Shown: piece by piece, positions 42,814 to 51,183 of the stretch | Position numbering within the stretch: the stretch's first letter is position 1 | How the letters are laid out: each line of letters opens with the position of its first letter | Assembly (NCBI RefSeq): GCF_001425705.1 | Contig: NZ_LMDC01000030.1 | Location: 237,175-301,174, forward strand | Direction of reading: 5' to 3' | DNA: 64,000 bases | Origin: Pelomonas sp. Root1217 | Lineage (GTDB): Bacteria; Pseudomonadota; Gammaproteobacteria; Burkholderiales; Burkholderiaceae_C | Position numbers and translations under genes: made by a program | Notes under the pieces: generated by a model | Databases searched by the model: none | Told to the model about the DNA's origin: nothing | Seen by the model: the letters and a program-made list of their open reading frames with translations, nothing else

Positions 42814-43803
42814 GTGACCATCGTCTCCCCGCTGCGCCTGCACCTGCTCGCCGCCCTGCTCGGCCTCAACTTCGCTGCCCAGGCGGCACCGAGCGCGCCC
42901 GCTGCCATCAGCTTTGACACCGCACCGCGTGCAGGCCAGCATCAACGACAGCAGATCGACCTGCAGGCTGTCATGAAGATGCGCATCGAGGCCGTCCCCG
43001 ACGCGACGGACGAGCAGCGTGCCAAGGCGGCCCAGGCCGCCGAGGGCATGGCGCTGATGGGGCCGATGAAGATGAGCATGCGCATGGAGCAGACCATGAA
43101 GGTGGATGCCCAGGACGCCGAGGGCTGGCTGCCGCTGAGCTTGTCGGTCGGCGCCACGGGCGGCAGCGTGGAAATCGGCGGCAAGCCCACACCGCTACCC
43201 AACCTGGGCAAGACCGACATGCGCGTTGCCGCGCGCTTCAACCCCAAGGACTTCGGCTTCGAGTTGCAGAAGGTCGAGGGCGGCTCGCCCGAGCTGAGCG
43301 AGGCCATGAACAACCAGGGCAAGGCCGCGATCAGCGAGTCCCTGCAACTGCTCAAGGCCCTGAGCCAGCGCCCGCTGAAGGTCGGCGAAAGCGTCGAGGT
43401 GCCGCTGAACATGGCCCTGCCCATGCCGCTGCCAGGCGGCGCCGGCGGCATGCAAGGCCTGGTGCGCTACACGCTGGCCCGCGTGGACAAGGGCGTGGCG
43501 CACTTCGACCTGAGCATGGATCTCAACATGAACGTCGACACCCCGATTCCCAAGCCGGCGGCCACGGACGCTTCGCCGCAGATGCTGCACATGCAGATCA
43601 CGGGCGGCGGCAAGGGCACGAGTTCGCTGCGCCTGGCCGACCGCCTGCCGCTGGCCAGCCAGCTCGCCATGGACATGAAGATGACGATGAACGGGCCCGA
43701 CAACGGCCGGATGTTCATGGACATGGACATGGTGGTGCAGTCCAAGGGCGAGTCGCTGGCCAAGCCAGTAGCCGCCAAGCCAGCGGTCAAGAAGGCACCC
43801 TGA
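42814..43803 (+). CDS. Exported hypothetical protein, Met-rich
   Basis: The 329-residue product has a signal peptide from GTG 42814 (residues 1-22, ending AQA-A). TGGAG lies 8 bases upstream. The ATG at 42736 would put 26 extra residues before the signal. The mature part is a beta-rich domain unusually full of methionine (MKMRIE, MKMSMRMEQTMKVD, MDMKMTMN, MFMDMDMVVQ), ending in a Lys/Ala tail. The regular Met-x-Met pattern fits alternating strands. It could also bind copper, which is speculative. No family was recognised. Confidence 0.65.
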   Translation: MTIVSPLRLHLLAALLGLNFAAQAAPSAPAAISFDTAPRAGQHQRQQIDLQAVMKMRIEAVPDATDEQRAKAAQAAEGMALMGPMKMSMRMEQTMKVDAQDAEGWLPLSLSVGATGGSVEIGGKPTPLPNLGKTDMRVAARFNPKDFGFELQKVEGGSPELSEAMNNQGKAAISESLQLLKALSQRPLKVGESVEVPLNMALPMPLPGGAGGMQGLVRYTLARVDKGVAHFDLSMDLNMNVDTPIPKPAATDASPQMLHMQITGGGKGTSSLRLADRLPLASQLAMDMKMTMNGPDNGRMFMDMDMVVQSKGESLAKPVAAKPAVKKAP

Positions 43804-43824
43804 GCGGGTGGCGCCAAGTCGACG

Positions 43825-44223
43825 CTAAGGCGCCGCCTTCTCCACGACGACGAAGGCGACGGCATAGTCCTGCTCGTCGCTGACTGTCACATGGGCGCTC
43901 AAGCCCCGGGAGGCGAACCAATCGGCCAGCGCCCCGTGCAATGCGATCTCGGGCTTGCCGCTGCGCGCCTTGACAACCTCCATGGCGCGCCAGGTCATGG
44001 GCATGCGCATTCCCATGCCGATGGCCTTGGAGAAGGCCTCCTTGGCGGCGAAGCGCGTCGCCAGATAGGCCTCGCCGCGCGCCTCAACCTTGGCGCGGCG
44101 CTCCCGGAAGACGGCCAGCTCATGCGGCCCCAGCACCTTCTCGGCAAAGCGCTCGCCGCGGCGTGCGAGCGTGGCGCGGATGCGCCGGATGTCGCAGACG
44201 TCGGTGCCGATGCCGTAGATCAC
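43825..44223 (-). CDS. acpS: Holo-[acyl-carrier-protein] synthase
   Basis: AcpS transfers 4-phosphopantetheine from CoA to a serine of acyl carrier protein. The 132-residue product has the family start [14 protein letters not shown] (metal-binding Asp) and [13 protein letters not shown] in the centre. It begins with GTG 44223, overlapping the pdxJ stop by 4 bases, the conserved pdxJ-acpS pair. Its substrate AcpP is encoded in this window at 55575-55814. Confidence 0.95.
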   Translation of the reverse strand: MIYGIGTDVCDIRRIRATLARRGERFAEKVLGPHELAVFRERRAKVEARGEAYLATRFAAKEAFSKAIGMGMRMPMTWRAMEVVKARSGKPEIALHGALADWFASRGLSAHVTVSDEQDYAVAFVVVEKAAP

Positions 44224-44987
44224 TGGTACGCCGTGGCAATGACCTGTTGATAGCCGCGCACCGTATCGGCGTAGCCCAGCTCCAGGGCATCGGCGATCAG
44301 GGCATGGCCGATGGACACCTCCTGTACGCCCGGGACATGGCGCAGGAACAGGCTGAGGTTGTCGCGATTCAGATCGTGGCCGGCATTCAGCCCCAAGCCC
44401 ACCTTGAGCGCCGCCTCGGCCGTGGCCGTGAAGCTGGCCAGCACCGCGTCCTGGCGTTCGGTGCCGAAGGCGCTTGCAAAGGTTTCGGTATAGAGCTCGA
44501 TGCGGTCCGCGCCCAGCTCGGCCACGGCCGCCATCGCGGCCGGATTCGGGTCCATGAAGAGGCTGACGCGCACGCCCAGGCTTTGCGCTTCCTGGATCAA
44601 AGGCTTCAGTCGCTCGGCGTCCTGCGACAGCGTCCAGCCATGGTCGGAAGTGAACTGCTCTTCCGAGTCCGGCACGAAGGTGACCTGATGAGGCCGGTGC
44701 TTGCGCACGAAGTCCATCAGGTTCTGCGTCGGGTTGCCCTCGATGTTGAACTCGGCCTGGGGCCAATCCCGCAGGAAGGCGGCCAGGTCGTCAACGTCGC
44801 TGGCGCGGATGTGGCGCGCATCGGGCCGGGGATGGACGGTGATGCCCTGGGCACCTGCCAGCAGGCACTGCTCAGCCGCACGCAGCACGCTGGGAATGCC
44901 CAGGTGGCGGGTGTTGCGCAGCAGCGCGACCTTGTTGACGTTGACCGACAGAGCGCAGCGCGCGCCAGCATGAGCAAACGGATTCAT
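44220..44987 (-). CDS. pdxJ: Pyridoxine 5-phosphate synthase
   Basis: PdxJ condenses 1-deoxyxylulose 5-phosphate with 3-amino-1-hydroxyacetone 1-phosphate in vitamin B6 synthesis. The 255-residue TIM-barrel protein shows [15 protein letters not shown] at the start, [13 protein letters not shown] with the catalytic His, FNIEGNPT, and [11 protein letters not shown], all family landmarks. It overlaps recO upstream and acpS downstream by 4 bases each. Confidence 0.96.
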   Translation of the reverse strand: MNPFAHAGARCALSVNVNKVALLRNTRHLGIPSVLRAAEQCLLAGAQGITVHPRPDARHIRASDVDDLAAFLRDWPQAEFNIEGNPTQNLMDFVRKHRPHQVTFVPDSEEQFTSDHGWTLSQDAERLKPLIQEAQSLGVRVSLFMDPNPAAMAAVAELGADRIELYTETFASAFGTERQDAVLASFTATAEAALKVGLGLNAGHDLNRDNLSLFLRHVPGVQEVSIGHALIADALELGYADTVRGYQQVIATAYQ

Positions 44988-45736
44988 GAGTCCATCAGTT
45001 GTTGCACGTCCACCATCAGCGCGCGGGTGCGCAAAGGCTGGTGGCCGAGATGGTAGTGGAGCAAGCCGCGCAGCGTGGTCTTCAGGCCTTGCAGCTCCGC
45101 CGCACAGGCCTGGCGCAATGCGGCGGAGCTGCCGTGCAGCAGCGCGGCCTGGAGCTGGATCAGCAGCGTGCCGGGCAGGCTGGCATCGCTGGTGGGTGGG
45201 ATGAGGCCGGACTCGGGCGAGAGCTGGTAGCGACGCGCCGGATCAACGGGGCCCTGCGTGGGCGTGATGACGCTCAGATCGGGCAGCAGGCCCAGTTCGG
45301 CCAGCAGCCTGATCTCGAAGGCACGCAGCGCAGCGTCGCCTTCGGCCAGATGGGCCAGCGTGTCGGCGTAGGCGTCGAAGAGCTGGGGATGGGGGTCGTG
45401 CCGGGCCAGCAGCTTCATCAGCAGCTCGTTGAGGTAGTAGCCCGAGAACAGCGCGGCGCCGGCCGGCAAGGTCGCACCGCCGCCCCACTCGGCGCTGCGC
45501 AGGGTCTGTACCTCGCCTCCTTCTGCCTTGGCGGGCTTGGAGAGGCTGACCGAGATGCGCTGCAATGGCAGCAGTACGGCGCGCAGCTGCGAGTAAGGCC
45601 GCTTGGCGCCCTTGGCCGCGACGGCGAGCCGGCCGGACTCGCGCGTGAACAGGTCGAGGATGAGGCTCGACTCGCTCCAGTCGTGCTGATGCAGCACGTA
45701 AGCCTGCTGCACCGCCGGCGGGCGCGTCAGCCGCAT
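44984..45736 (-). CDS. recO: DNA repair protein RecO
   Basis: RecO loads RecA on SSB-coated DNA in the RecFOR pathway. The 250-residue product has an N-terminal OB fold (QAYVLHQHDWSESSLILDLFT, then GRLAVAAKGAKR) and a helical C-terminal domain. The zinc cysteines of some RecO proteins are not apparent. Start ATG 45736 is taken, and the longer frame would reach the era gene and lacks RecO similarity. It follows era by 83 bases. Confidence 0.92.
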   Translation of the reverse strand: MRLTRPPAVQQAYVLHQHDWSESSLILDLFTRESGRLAVAAKGAKRPYSQLRAVLLPLQRISVSLSKPAKAEGGEVQTLRSAEWGGGATLPAGAALFSGYYLNELLMKLLARHDPHPQLFDAYADTLAHLAEGDAALRAFEIRLLAELGLLPDLSVITPTQGPVDPARRYQLSPESGLIPPTSDASLPGTLLIQLQAALLHGSSAALRQACAAELQGLKTTLRGLLHYHLGHQPLRTRALMVDVQQLMDS

Positions 45737-45819
45737 CGGGTCACCGCCTGGCGCCGGGCCGCCCCAAGCCAGGCGAGCCCCCCAGGGGGGTCGCAGGCGT
45801 ACTCGCCGACGTGAGGGCG

Positions 45820-46746
45820 TCACTCATACCCGTACGACCGCAGATGCTCTTCGGTGTCCGCCCAGCCCGAGCGCACCTTGACCCAAAGCTCCAGGAAGAC
45901 CCGGCCATCCATCAGATGTTCCAGCTCCTGGCGCGACTCCGAACCGATGCGCTTCAGTCGCTCGCCACCCTGGCCGATGATCATGCCCTTGTGGGCGTCG
46001 CGCTCGACGACGATGCTGGCGCTGATGCGCCGCAGCTCGCCCTCCTCTTCCCACTTGTCGATGATGACGGTGGAGGTGTAGGGCAGTTCGTCGCCGGTCA
46101 GGCGGAACAGCTTCTCGCGGATGATTTCACTGGCCAGGAACTTCTCGCTGCGGTCGGTCAGCGCATCCTCCTCGTAGAACCAGCCCTGCACGGGAAGATA
46201 CGGCTTGAGGATCTTGAAAAGGCGGGTGACGTCGGATTCCTTCTTGGCCGACAGCGGCACGAACTCGCTGAAATTGCGGCGCTCCTGCATGCCCTTGAGC
46301 CAGGGAGCCAGTTCCGCGCGGCGGTGCACGGCATCCAGCTTGTTGGCGATCAGCACGACCGGCTTGTCTTCGGGCAGCAGGCCCAGCACCTTGGCGTCGT
46401 CCAGGCCAAAGCGGCCGGCCTCGACGACGAAGAGCACGAGGTCGACGTCGGCCAGCACGCCGTGGACGGTGCGGTTGAGCGTGCGGTTGAGCGCGGCGTT
46501 GTGCTTGGTCTGAAAGCCGGGCGTATCAACGAAGACAAACTGCGCCTCCTCGACGGTGCGCACGCCGGTGATGCGGTGGCGCGTCGTCTGGGCCTTGTCG
46601 GACGTGATGCTGACCTTCTGCCCGACCAGGGCGTTCAGCAGCGTGGATTTGCCGACGTTGGGGCGACCGACGATGGCGATGAGGCCACAACGCTGCGGGG
46701 GGCCCTCAGCGGTGGCAGCGGCGGGGGGTACAGCGTCGGTGGTCAT
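45820..46746 (-). CDS. era: GTPase Era
   Basis: Era binds the 3-prime end of 16S rRNA and helps 30S maturation. The 308-residue protein has G1 GRPNVGKS (27-34), G3 DTPG, G4 NKLD and a C-terminal KH domain with [15 protein letters not shown]. Its start overlaps the rnc stop by 4 bases, the widely conserved rnc-era pair. Confidence 0.97.
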   Translation of the reverse strand: MTTDAVPPAAATAEGPPQRCGLIAIVGRPNVGKSTLLNALVGQKVSITSDKAQTTRHRITGVRTVEEAQFVFVDTPGFQTKHNAALNRTLNRTVHGVLADVDLVLFVVEAGRFGLDDAKVLGLLPEDKPVVLIANKLDAVHRRAELAPWLKGMQERRNFSEFVPLSAKKESDVTRLFKILKPYLPVQGWFYEEDALTDRSEKFLASEIIREKLFRLTGDELPYTSTVIIDKWEEEGELRRISASIVVERDAHKGMIIGQGGERLKRIGSESRQELEHLMDGRVFLELWVKVRSGWADTEEHLRSYGYE

Positions 46747-47447
46747 GGTTTGCCTCGTTCGGCGGTGGGTCTGTCCTGAAGGCGATCAAGAAGGCGGCGG
46801 GCTGCCTCCTGCTCGGCGGTGCGGCGCGAACGCCCCTCGCCCAATTCAGCCACGTCCAGTGCCGGCACGGCACATTCGACCTCGAAGATCTGGGCATGGG
46901 CTTGGCCGCGCGTCGCGACGATACGGTAGCTGGGTACGGCGATGCGGCGGGCCTGCAGCCATTCCTGCAACGCGGTCTTGGCGTCCTTGGCGAAGTCGCC
47001 GGCGCTGGTGGCGGTCGTGATGGTCTCACCGAGCAGGCGGCGCACGATGGCCAAGGCAGTGTCGTAGCCAGCGTCGATATAGGCGGCGCCCAGCACGGCC
47101 TCGACGGCATCGGCCAGGATGGACGGGCGCTGCGCGCCGCCGCCACGGGCTTCGCCGTCGGACATCTTCAACACCGCCGGCAAGCCCATGGCCAGCGCCA
47201 GCCTGTGCAGGCTGTCTTCGCGCACGAGGTGGGCGCGCACGCGGGTCAGATCGCCTTCGTCGGAGCCGGCATAGCGCTCGTACAGCAGGCTGGACACGGC
47301 CAGACTGAGCACGGCGTCGCCGAGGAACTCCAGGCGCTCGTTGTGATCGGCCCCGTAGCTGCGATGGGTCAGGGCGCGCGCCAGCAAGTCGGGTCGCTGG
47401 AAGCGATGGCCCAGGCGCTGTTGCAGGGCCTCAAGCACGGCGCTCAT
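46743..47447 (-). CDS. rnc: Ribonuclease III
   Basis: RNase III cleaves double-stranded RNA during rRNA processing. The 234-residue product has the signature [14 protein letters not shown] with the metal-binding acids, a second acidic site near [14 protein letters not shown], and a C-terminal double-stranded-RNA-binding domain (about residues 155-225). It lies 16 bases downstream of the DUF4845 gene. Confidence 0.97.
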   Translation of the reverse strand: MSAVLEALQQRLGHRFQRPDLLARALTHRSYGADHNERLEFLGDAVLSLAVSSLLYERYAGSDEGDLTRVRAHLVREDSLHRLALAMGLPAVLKMSDGEARGGGAQRPSILADAVEAVLGAAYIDAGYDTALAIVRRLLGETITTATSAGDFAKDAKTALQEWLQARRIAVPSYRIVATRGQAHAQIFEVECAVPALDVAELGEGRSRRTAEQEAARRLLDRLQDRPTAERGKP

Positions 47448-47463
47448 CGAAGCGAAAGCAAGG

Positions 47464-47847
47464 TCAACGCGACTTGCCGTGGTACTTGATCAGCAGGTAG
47501 ACCGGCCCGAAGAGGTCAATCTCCTTGTCCCAGGCAAACTCAATGACGACACGGTCATTGCCGTCCTTGGTGACGACGAGGTCGCTGCCCTTGAGGCTCT
47601 GGATGGAGTATTCGACCTGGGTCGCCTTGTCGAACTCCTGGCGCACCTGAGGCACCGTGGAGGGGTTGCCGGCCGCGATGCGGTCAACCACTCGCTGCAC
47701 GGTGAAGTACTCCAGCACGGTGGGAAAGACCTTCATGCCGACAACGACCGTGACGGCGACGATGACACCCCAGAACAACAGGCCGAACAGCGTGACGCCA
47801 CGCTGGCGGCGAGAGGAGGTCGGCGACGAAAGGCTGCTGCTGCTCAT
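47464..47847 (-). CDS. DUF4845 membrane protein
   Basis: The 127-residue protein has a Ser-rich start, then QRGVTLFGLLFWGVIVAVTV. This is a pilin-like N-terminal transmembrane helix (about residues 15-42), followed by a small periplasmic domain. DUF4845 proteins are encoded between lepB and rnc in many Beta- and Gammaproteobacteria and their function is unknown. Confidence 0.9.
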   Translation of the reverse strand: MSSSSLSSPTSSRRQRGVTLFGLLFWGVIVAVTVVVGMKVFPTVLEYFTVQRVVDRIAAGNPSTVPQVRQEFDKATQVEYSIQSLKGSDLVVTKDGNDRVVIEFAWDKEIDLFGPVYLLIKYHGKSR

Positions 47848-47854
47848 CTGTGTG

Positions 47855-48853
47855 TCAATTGAAGAAGGTACCGATGCGCTTGAGGTTACCGAAATTCATC
47901 CACACCAAGAAGGCCTTGCCGACGATGTTTTCATCCGGCACGAAGCCCCAGAAGCGCGAATCGCGCGAGTTGTCGCGGTTGTCGCCCAACATGAAGTAGT
48001 GTCCGGCGGGCACCTTGCAGGTCACGCCCTCGATGGTGTAGCGGCAATTCTCCTGGAAAGGAAAGGGACCGTCGGCCCGGTCGGCACGGAAGAAGGTCTG
48101 GGCTTGCGGCTGCACGAGGATCTCATGCTCCTTGTCGCCGAGCTTCTCCAGGAAGCGGGGGCGGTAGACGCGCGGCGAGCCGCTGTCGTCATAGAAATTG
48201 CCCATCGGCTGCACGGGCGCGGCCTGGCCGTTGATGTAGAGCTTCTGGTTGACGTAGCTGATCTCGTCACCCGGGATGCCGGCCACGCGCTTGATGAAGT
48301 CGGTGCTCGGGTCTTCGGGATAGCGGAAGACCATCACGTCGCCACGCTTGACGTCGTGGTTGGAGATGATCTTCTTGTTGATCACCGGCAAGCGGATGCC
48401 GTAGTGGAACTTGTTGACCAGGATGAGGTCACCGACCAGCAGCGTCGGCACCATCGAGCCAGACGGGATCTTGAAGGGCTCGAACAGGAAGCTGCGCAGC
48501 AGGAAGACGACCAGGATGACCGGGAACAGGCCAGCGGTCCAATCCAGCCACCAGGGCTGCTGCAGGATCTGCTGGCGGGCGGGCTCCACGTCACCGTCGA
48601 CGCGGGCGATGCCCTGGGCGGCCAGGTTCTCGCGGCGCTTGGCGTCGTTGGATACCAGCGCGTCGGCCGCGGCGCGGCGCGCCGGCGCGAAATGAAAGCG
48701 CTCGGCCAGCCAGTAGAACAGCGTCACCGCCGTCAGGACGAAGAGCAGCAGCGCGAAGTTGCCGTTCCATCGGCCGGCGTACCAGCCGCCCAGGTAGGCC
48801 ACCAGGGCCGCATACAAAACGCCGGTGAGAACGCTCATCGATTGAAGGGGCAT
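47855..48853 (-). CDS. lepB: Signal peptidase I
   Basis: LepB removes signal peptides from exported proteins in the inner membrane. The 332-residue product has N-terminal transmembrane helices at about residues 5-22, 33-50 and 107-125. The catalytic serine is in IPSGSMVPTLL and the lysine in DFIKRVAGIPGD. The family box is GHYFMLGDNRDNSRDSR. Start ATG 48853 lacks a clear Shine-Dalgarno sequence, and the next ATG is five codons later. It follows lepA by 6 bases. Confidence 0.95.
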   Translation of the reverse strand: MPLQSMSVLTGVLYAALVAYLGGWYAGRWNGNFALLLFVLTAVTLFYWLAERFHFAPARRAAADALVSNDAKRRENLAAQGIARVDGDVEPARQQILQQPWWLDWTAGLFPVILVVFLLRSFLFEPFKIPSGSMVPTLLVGDLILVNKFHYGIRLPVINKKIISNHDVKRGDVMVFRYPEDPSTDFIKRVAGIPGDEISYVNQKLYINGQAAPVQPMGNFYDDSGSPRVYRPRFLEKLGDKEHEILVQPQAQTFFRADRADGPFPFQENCRYTIEGVTCKVPAGHYFMLGDNRDNSRDSRFWGFVPDENIVGKAFLVWMNFGNLKRIGTFFN

Positions 48854-48859
48854 GGGGAG

Positions 48860-50668
48860 TTAATCGTCGACTTGCAGGATGGCGAGGAAGGCTTCTTGCG
48901 GCACTTCCACGGAGCCGATCTGCTTCATGCGCTTCTTGCCGGCCTTTTGCTTTTCCAGCAGCTTGCGCTTGCGGGTGATGTCACCACCGTAGCATTTTGC
49001 CAGCACGTTCTTGCGCAGCGCCTTGATGTTCTCGCGGGCGATGATGTTGGCGCCGATGGCGGCCTGGATGGCCACGTCGTACATCTGGCGCGGGATCTGC
49101 TCGCGCATCTTGGCGGCCACGCCGCGGCCGCGGTACTGGCTCTGGCTGCGGTGCACGATCATCGACAGCGGGTCCACCTTGTCACCGTTGATCAGGATGT
49201 CGACCTTGACGACGTCGGCGGCGCGGTATTCCTTGAACTCGTAGTCCATGGAGGCGTAGCCGCGTGAGACCGACTTCAGCTTGTCGAAGAAGTCCAGCAC
49301 GATCTCGGCCAGCGGAATCTCATACGTCAGCATGACCTGCTTGCCGTGATAAGCCATGTTCAGCTGCACGCCGCGCTTCTGGTTGGCCAGCGTCATGACG
49401 ACGCCGACATAGTCCTGCGGCATGTAGAGATGCACGGTCACGATGGGCTCGCGGATCTCGCGCATGGCGCCGATCTCGGGCATCTTGGACGGGTTCTCGA
49501 CCTGAATGACCTCGCCGGTATTCAGCTCCACCTCATAAATGACACTGGGCGCGGTGGTGACGAGGTCCTGGTCGAACTCGCGCTCCAGGCGCTCCTGCAC
49601 GATCTCCATGTGCAGCAGGCCCAGGAAGCCGCAACGAAAGCCAAAGCCCAGCGCCTGGCTGACCTCGGGCTCGTAGCGCAGCGAGGAGTCGTTGAGGCTG
49701 AGCTTTTCCAGCGCGTCGCGCAGCTGGTCGTACTCGCTGGCCTCGGTCGGGTACAGGCCGGCGAAGACCTGCGGCTGGATTTCCTTGAAGCCGGGCAGCG
49801 CCTCGGTGGCCGGGCCGGCGTTGTTGGGCAGCTTCTTTTCCAGCGTGACGGTGTCGCCGACCTTGGCGGCAGCCAGCTCCTTGATGCCGCAGATGATGAA
49901 GCCGACTTCGCCGGCCTTCAGGCCGTCGCGGTTCTCGCTCTTGGGCGTGAACACGCCCATGTGCTCGATCGGGTACACCGTGTTGGTGTTCATCATGCGG
50001 ATGCGCTCGCCCTTCTTGAGCTCGCCATCCACGACGCGCACCAGCATGACGACGCCGACGTAGTTGTCGAACCAGGCGTCGATGATCATGGCGCGCGGCG
50101 GGCCGTCCGGGTTGCCGCGCGGCGCCGGCATGCGGGCAATGACGGCCTCGATGATCTCGTCGATGCCCATGCCGGTCTTGGCCGAGCAGGGAATCGCATC
50201 GTCGGCGTCGATGCCGATGACGTCCTCGATCTCGGCCTTGGCGTTGTCGGGGTCCGCCGACGGCAGGTCCATCTTGTTGAGCACCGGCACGACCTCGACG
50301 CCGAGGTCCAGCGCCGTGTAGCAGTTGGCCACCGTCTGCGCCTCGACACCTTGCGAGGCATCAACGACGAGCAGCGCGCCCTCGCAGGCCGACAGCGAAC
50401 GGCTGACTTCATAAGAGAAGTCCACATGCCCCGGCGTGTCGATCAGGTTGAGGTTGTAGATCTGGCCGTCTTTGGCCTTGTACTGGAGTGCGGCAGTCTG
50501 CGCTTTGATCGTGATGCCGCGCTCACGCTCGAGGTCCATCGAGTCCAGCACCTGCGCTTCCATCTCGCGATCGCTCAAGCCGCCGCAGCGCTGAATGATG
50601 CGGTCGGCCAACGTGCTCTTGCCGTGGTCGATGTGGGCAATGATGGAGAAGTTGCGGATGTGATTCAT
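48860..50668 (-). CDS. lepA: Elongation factor 4 (LepA)
   Basis: LepA is a ribosome-binding translational GTPase of the EF-G type, linked to 30S biogenesis and elongation under stress. The 602-residue protein begins with the family-standard [18 protein letters not shown]. It has G3 DTPGH and G4 NKMD, and ends with the LepA-specific basic tail [19 protein letters not shown]. Start ATG 50668 is preferred to an ATG eleven codons upstream by family length. An intrinsic terminator lies 107 bases upstream on the same strand. Confidence 0.97.
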   Translation of the reverse strand: MNHIRNFSIIAHIDHGKSTLADRIIQRCGGLSDREMEAQVLDSMDLERERGITIKAQTAALQYKAKDGQIYNLNLIDTPGHVDFSYEVSRSLSACEGALLVVDASQGVEAQTVANCYTALDLGVEVVPVLNKMDLPSADPDNAKAEIEDVIGIDADDAIPCSAKTGMGIDEIIEAVIARMPAPRGNPDGPPRAMIIDAWFDNYVGVVMLVRVVDGELKKGERIRMMNTNTVYPIEHMGVFTPKSENRDGLKAGEVGFIICGIKELAAAKVGDTVTLEKKLPNNAGPATEALPGFKEIQPQVFAGLYPTEASEYDQLRDALEKLSLNDSSLRYEPEVSQALGFGFRCGFLGLLHMEIVQERLEREFDQDLVTTAPSVIYEVELNTGEVIQVENPSKMPEIGAMREIREPIVTVHLYMPQDYVGVVMTLANQKRGVQLNMAYHGKQVMLTYEIPLAEIVLDFFDKLKSVSRGYASMDYEFKEYRAADVVKVDILINGDKVDPLSMIVHRSQSQYRGRGVAAKMREQIPRQMYDVAIQAAIGANIIARENIKALRKNVLAKCYGGDITRKRKLLEKQKAGKKRMKQIGSVEVPQEAFLAILQVDD

Positions 50669-50730
50669 GGAGATCGGGGGCACGCCAACGGAGCAGGACA
50701 CAACGGCGAAGGCCGTTGCAGCGCAAGCTC

Positions 50731-50750
50731 ACATCGCTTGCGATGTGAAG
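50731..50750 (-). repeat. Hairpin in the lepA leader
   Basis: Perfect 9-base arms TCACATCGC / GCGATGTGA around TT lie 63-82 bases before lepA. A second hairpin, AACGGC-GAAG-GCCGTT, is at 50704-50719. They may be leader structures. Confidence 0.6.
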
Positions 50751-50774
50751 CCGCGAAGCGCGCGTGCTACAGCT

Positions 50775-50808
50775 AAAAAAAAGGCACGTCGAAGAGGCGA
50801 CGTGCCTT
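50775..50808 (-). terminator. Strong intrinsic terminator upstream of lepA
   Basis: On the minus strand, an 11-base perfect stem (AAGGCACGTCG / CGACGTGCCTT) with a 6-base loop ends in eight T, two of them in the stem. It faces lepA, so it stops transcripts arriving from mucD or from a local promoter. Confidence 0.85.
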
Positions 50809-50838
50809 CCAACAAAAGGTATGGCAACTGCTTGTTGG
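50775..50838 (-). ncRNA. Candidate small RNA
   Basis: A minus-strand TACAAT (complement of 50845-50850) would start a transcript at about 50838 that ends at the terminator, about 64 nucleotides. It would contain a CCAACAA...TTGTTGG hairpin plus the terminator hairpin. The -35 is poor, and no known RNA family was recognised. Confidence 0.3.
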
Positions 50839-50921
50839 GCCTTCATTGTAGCCAAAAGGCCCAGCCGGGAAGCCGCACCAGTATTGGTTTTCCGGTCGTT
50901 GCAGGCTGCCAACAAGGAATT

Positions 50922-50967
50922 TTAACCACAGGTTATCCACAAGTTCCTGTGGATCGCCTGTGGATCA
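50922..50967. promoter_or_regulatory. Cluster of DnaA-box-like sequences
   Basis: TTATCCACA at 50933-50941 matches the strong DnaA box consensus exactly. TTAACCACA (50922-50930), and on the other strand CGATCCACA (50948-50956) and TGATCCACA (50959-50967), differ by one or two bases. Four boxes in 46 bases is far denser than chance, but no dnaA or dnaN is nearby. Confidence 0.65.
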
Positions 50968-51183
50968 AATTGAGGTGTTGCCAGCGGGCGTCGATTCCAC
51001 CGTCAGACACCCCTTCCAGGGCGCGTCGAGTCGCGATTTTAGCGGCGGGCGCGAACAATCCCGGCTTTTATCTAAAAGTTAGCCGGTGCCAACTTCCGTA
51101 TTCGGTGGACAACCTCGGTCGGGGTGCCCAGCGGGCTTGCCGCATCGCGGAAAGCCCGACCAGACAGCCAAGGTTTTAGCGCC

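Larger units (their letters stand above)
50669..51183. other. Structured lepA-mucD intergenic region
   Basis: About 515 bases without a protein gene hold two hairpins near lepA (50704-50719 and 50731-50750), a strong minus-strand terminator (50775-50808), a possible small RNA (50775-50838), a DnaA-box-like cluster (50922-50967), and a 14-base sequence GATTTTAGCGGCGG (51035-51048) that also occurs at 35773-35786 upstream of rluC. On the minus strand it includes TAAAAT, a common -10 form. Confidence 0.6.

Noticed and set aside
44224..44766. An N-terminal extension of acpS of 181 codons
   Set aside because: It is a shadow of pdxJ in another frame. GTG 44223 begins the AcpS family sequence and overlaps the pdxJ stop.
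50922..50967. The chromosomal replication origin
   Set aside because: DnaA-like boxes are present, but there is no dnaA, dnaN, gyrB, parAB or obvious AT-rich unwinding region. A titration or regulatory site is more likely.
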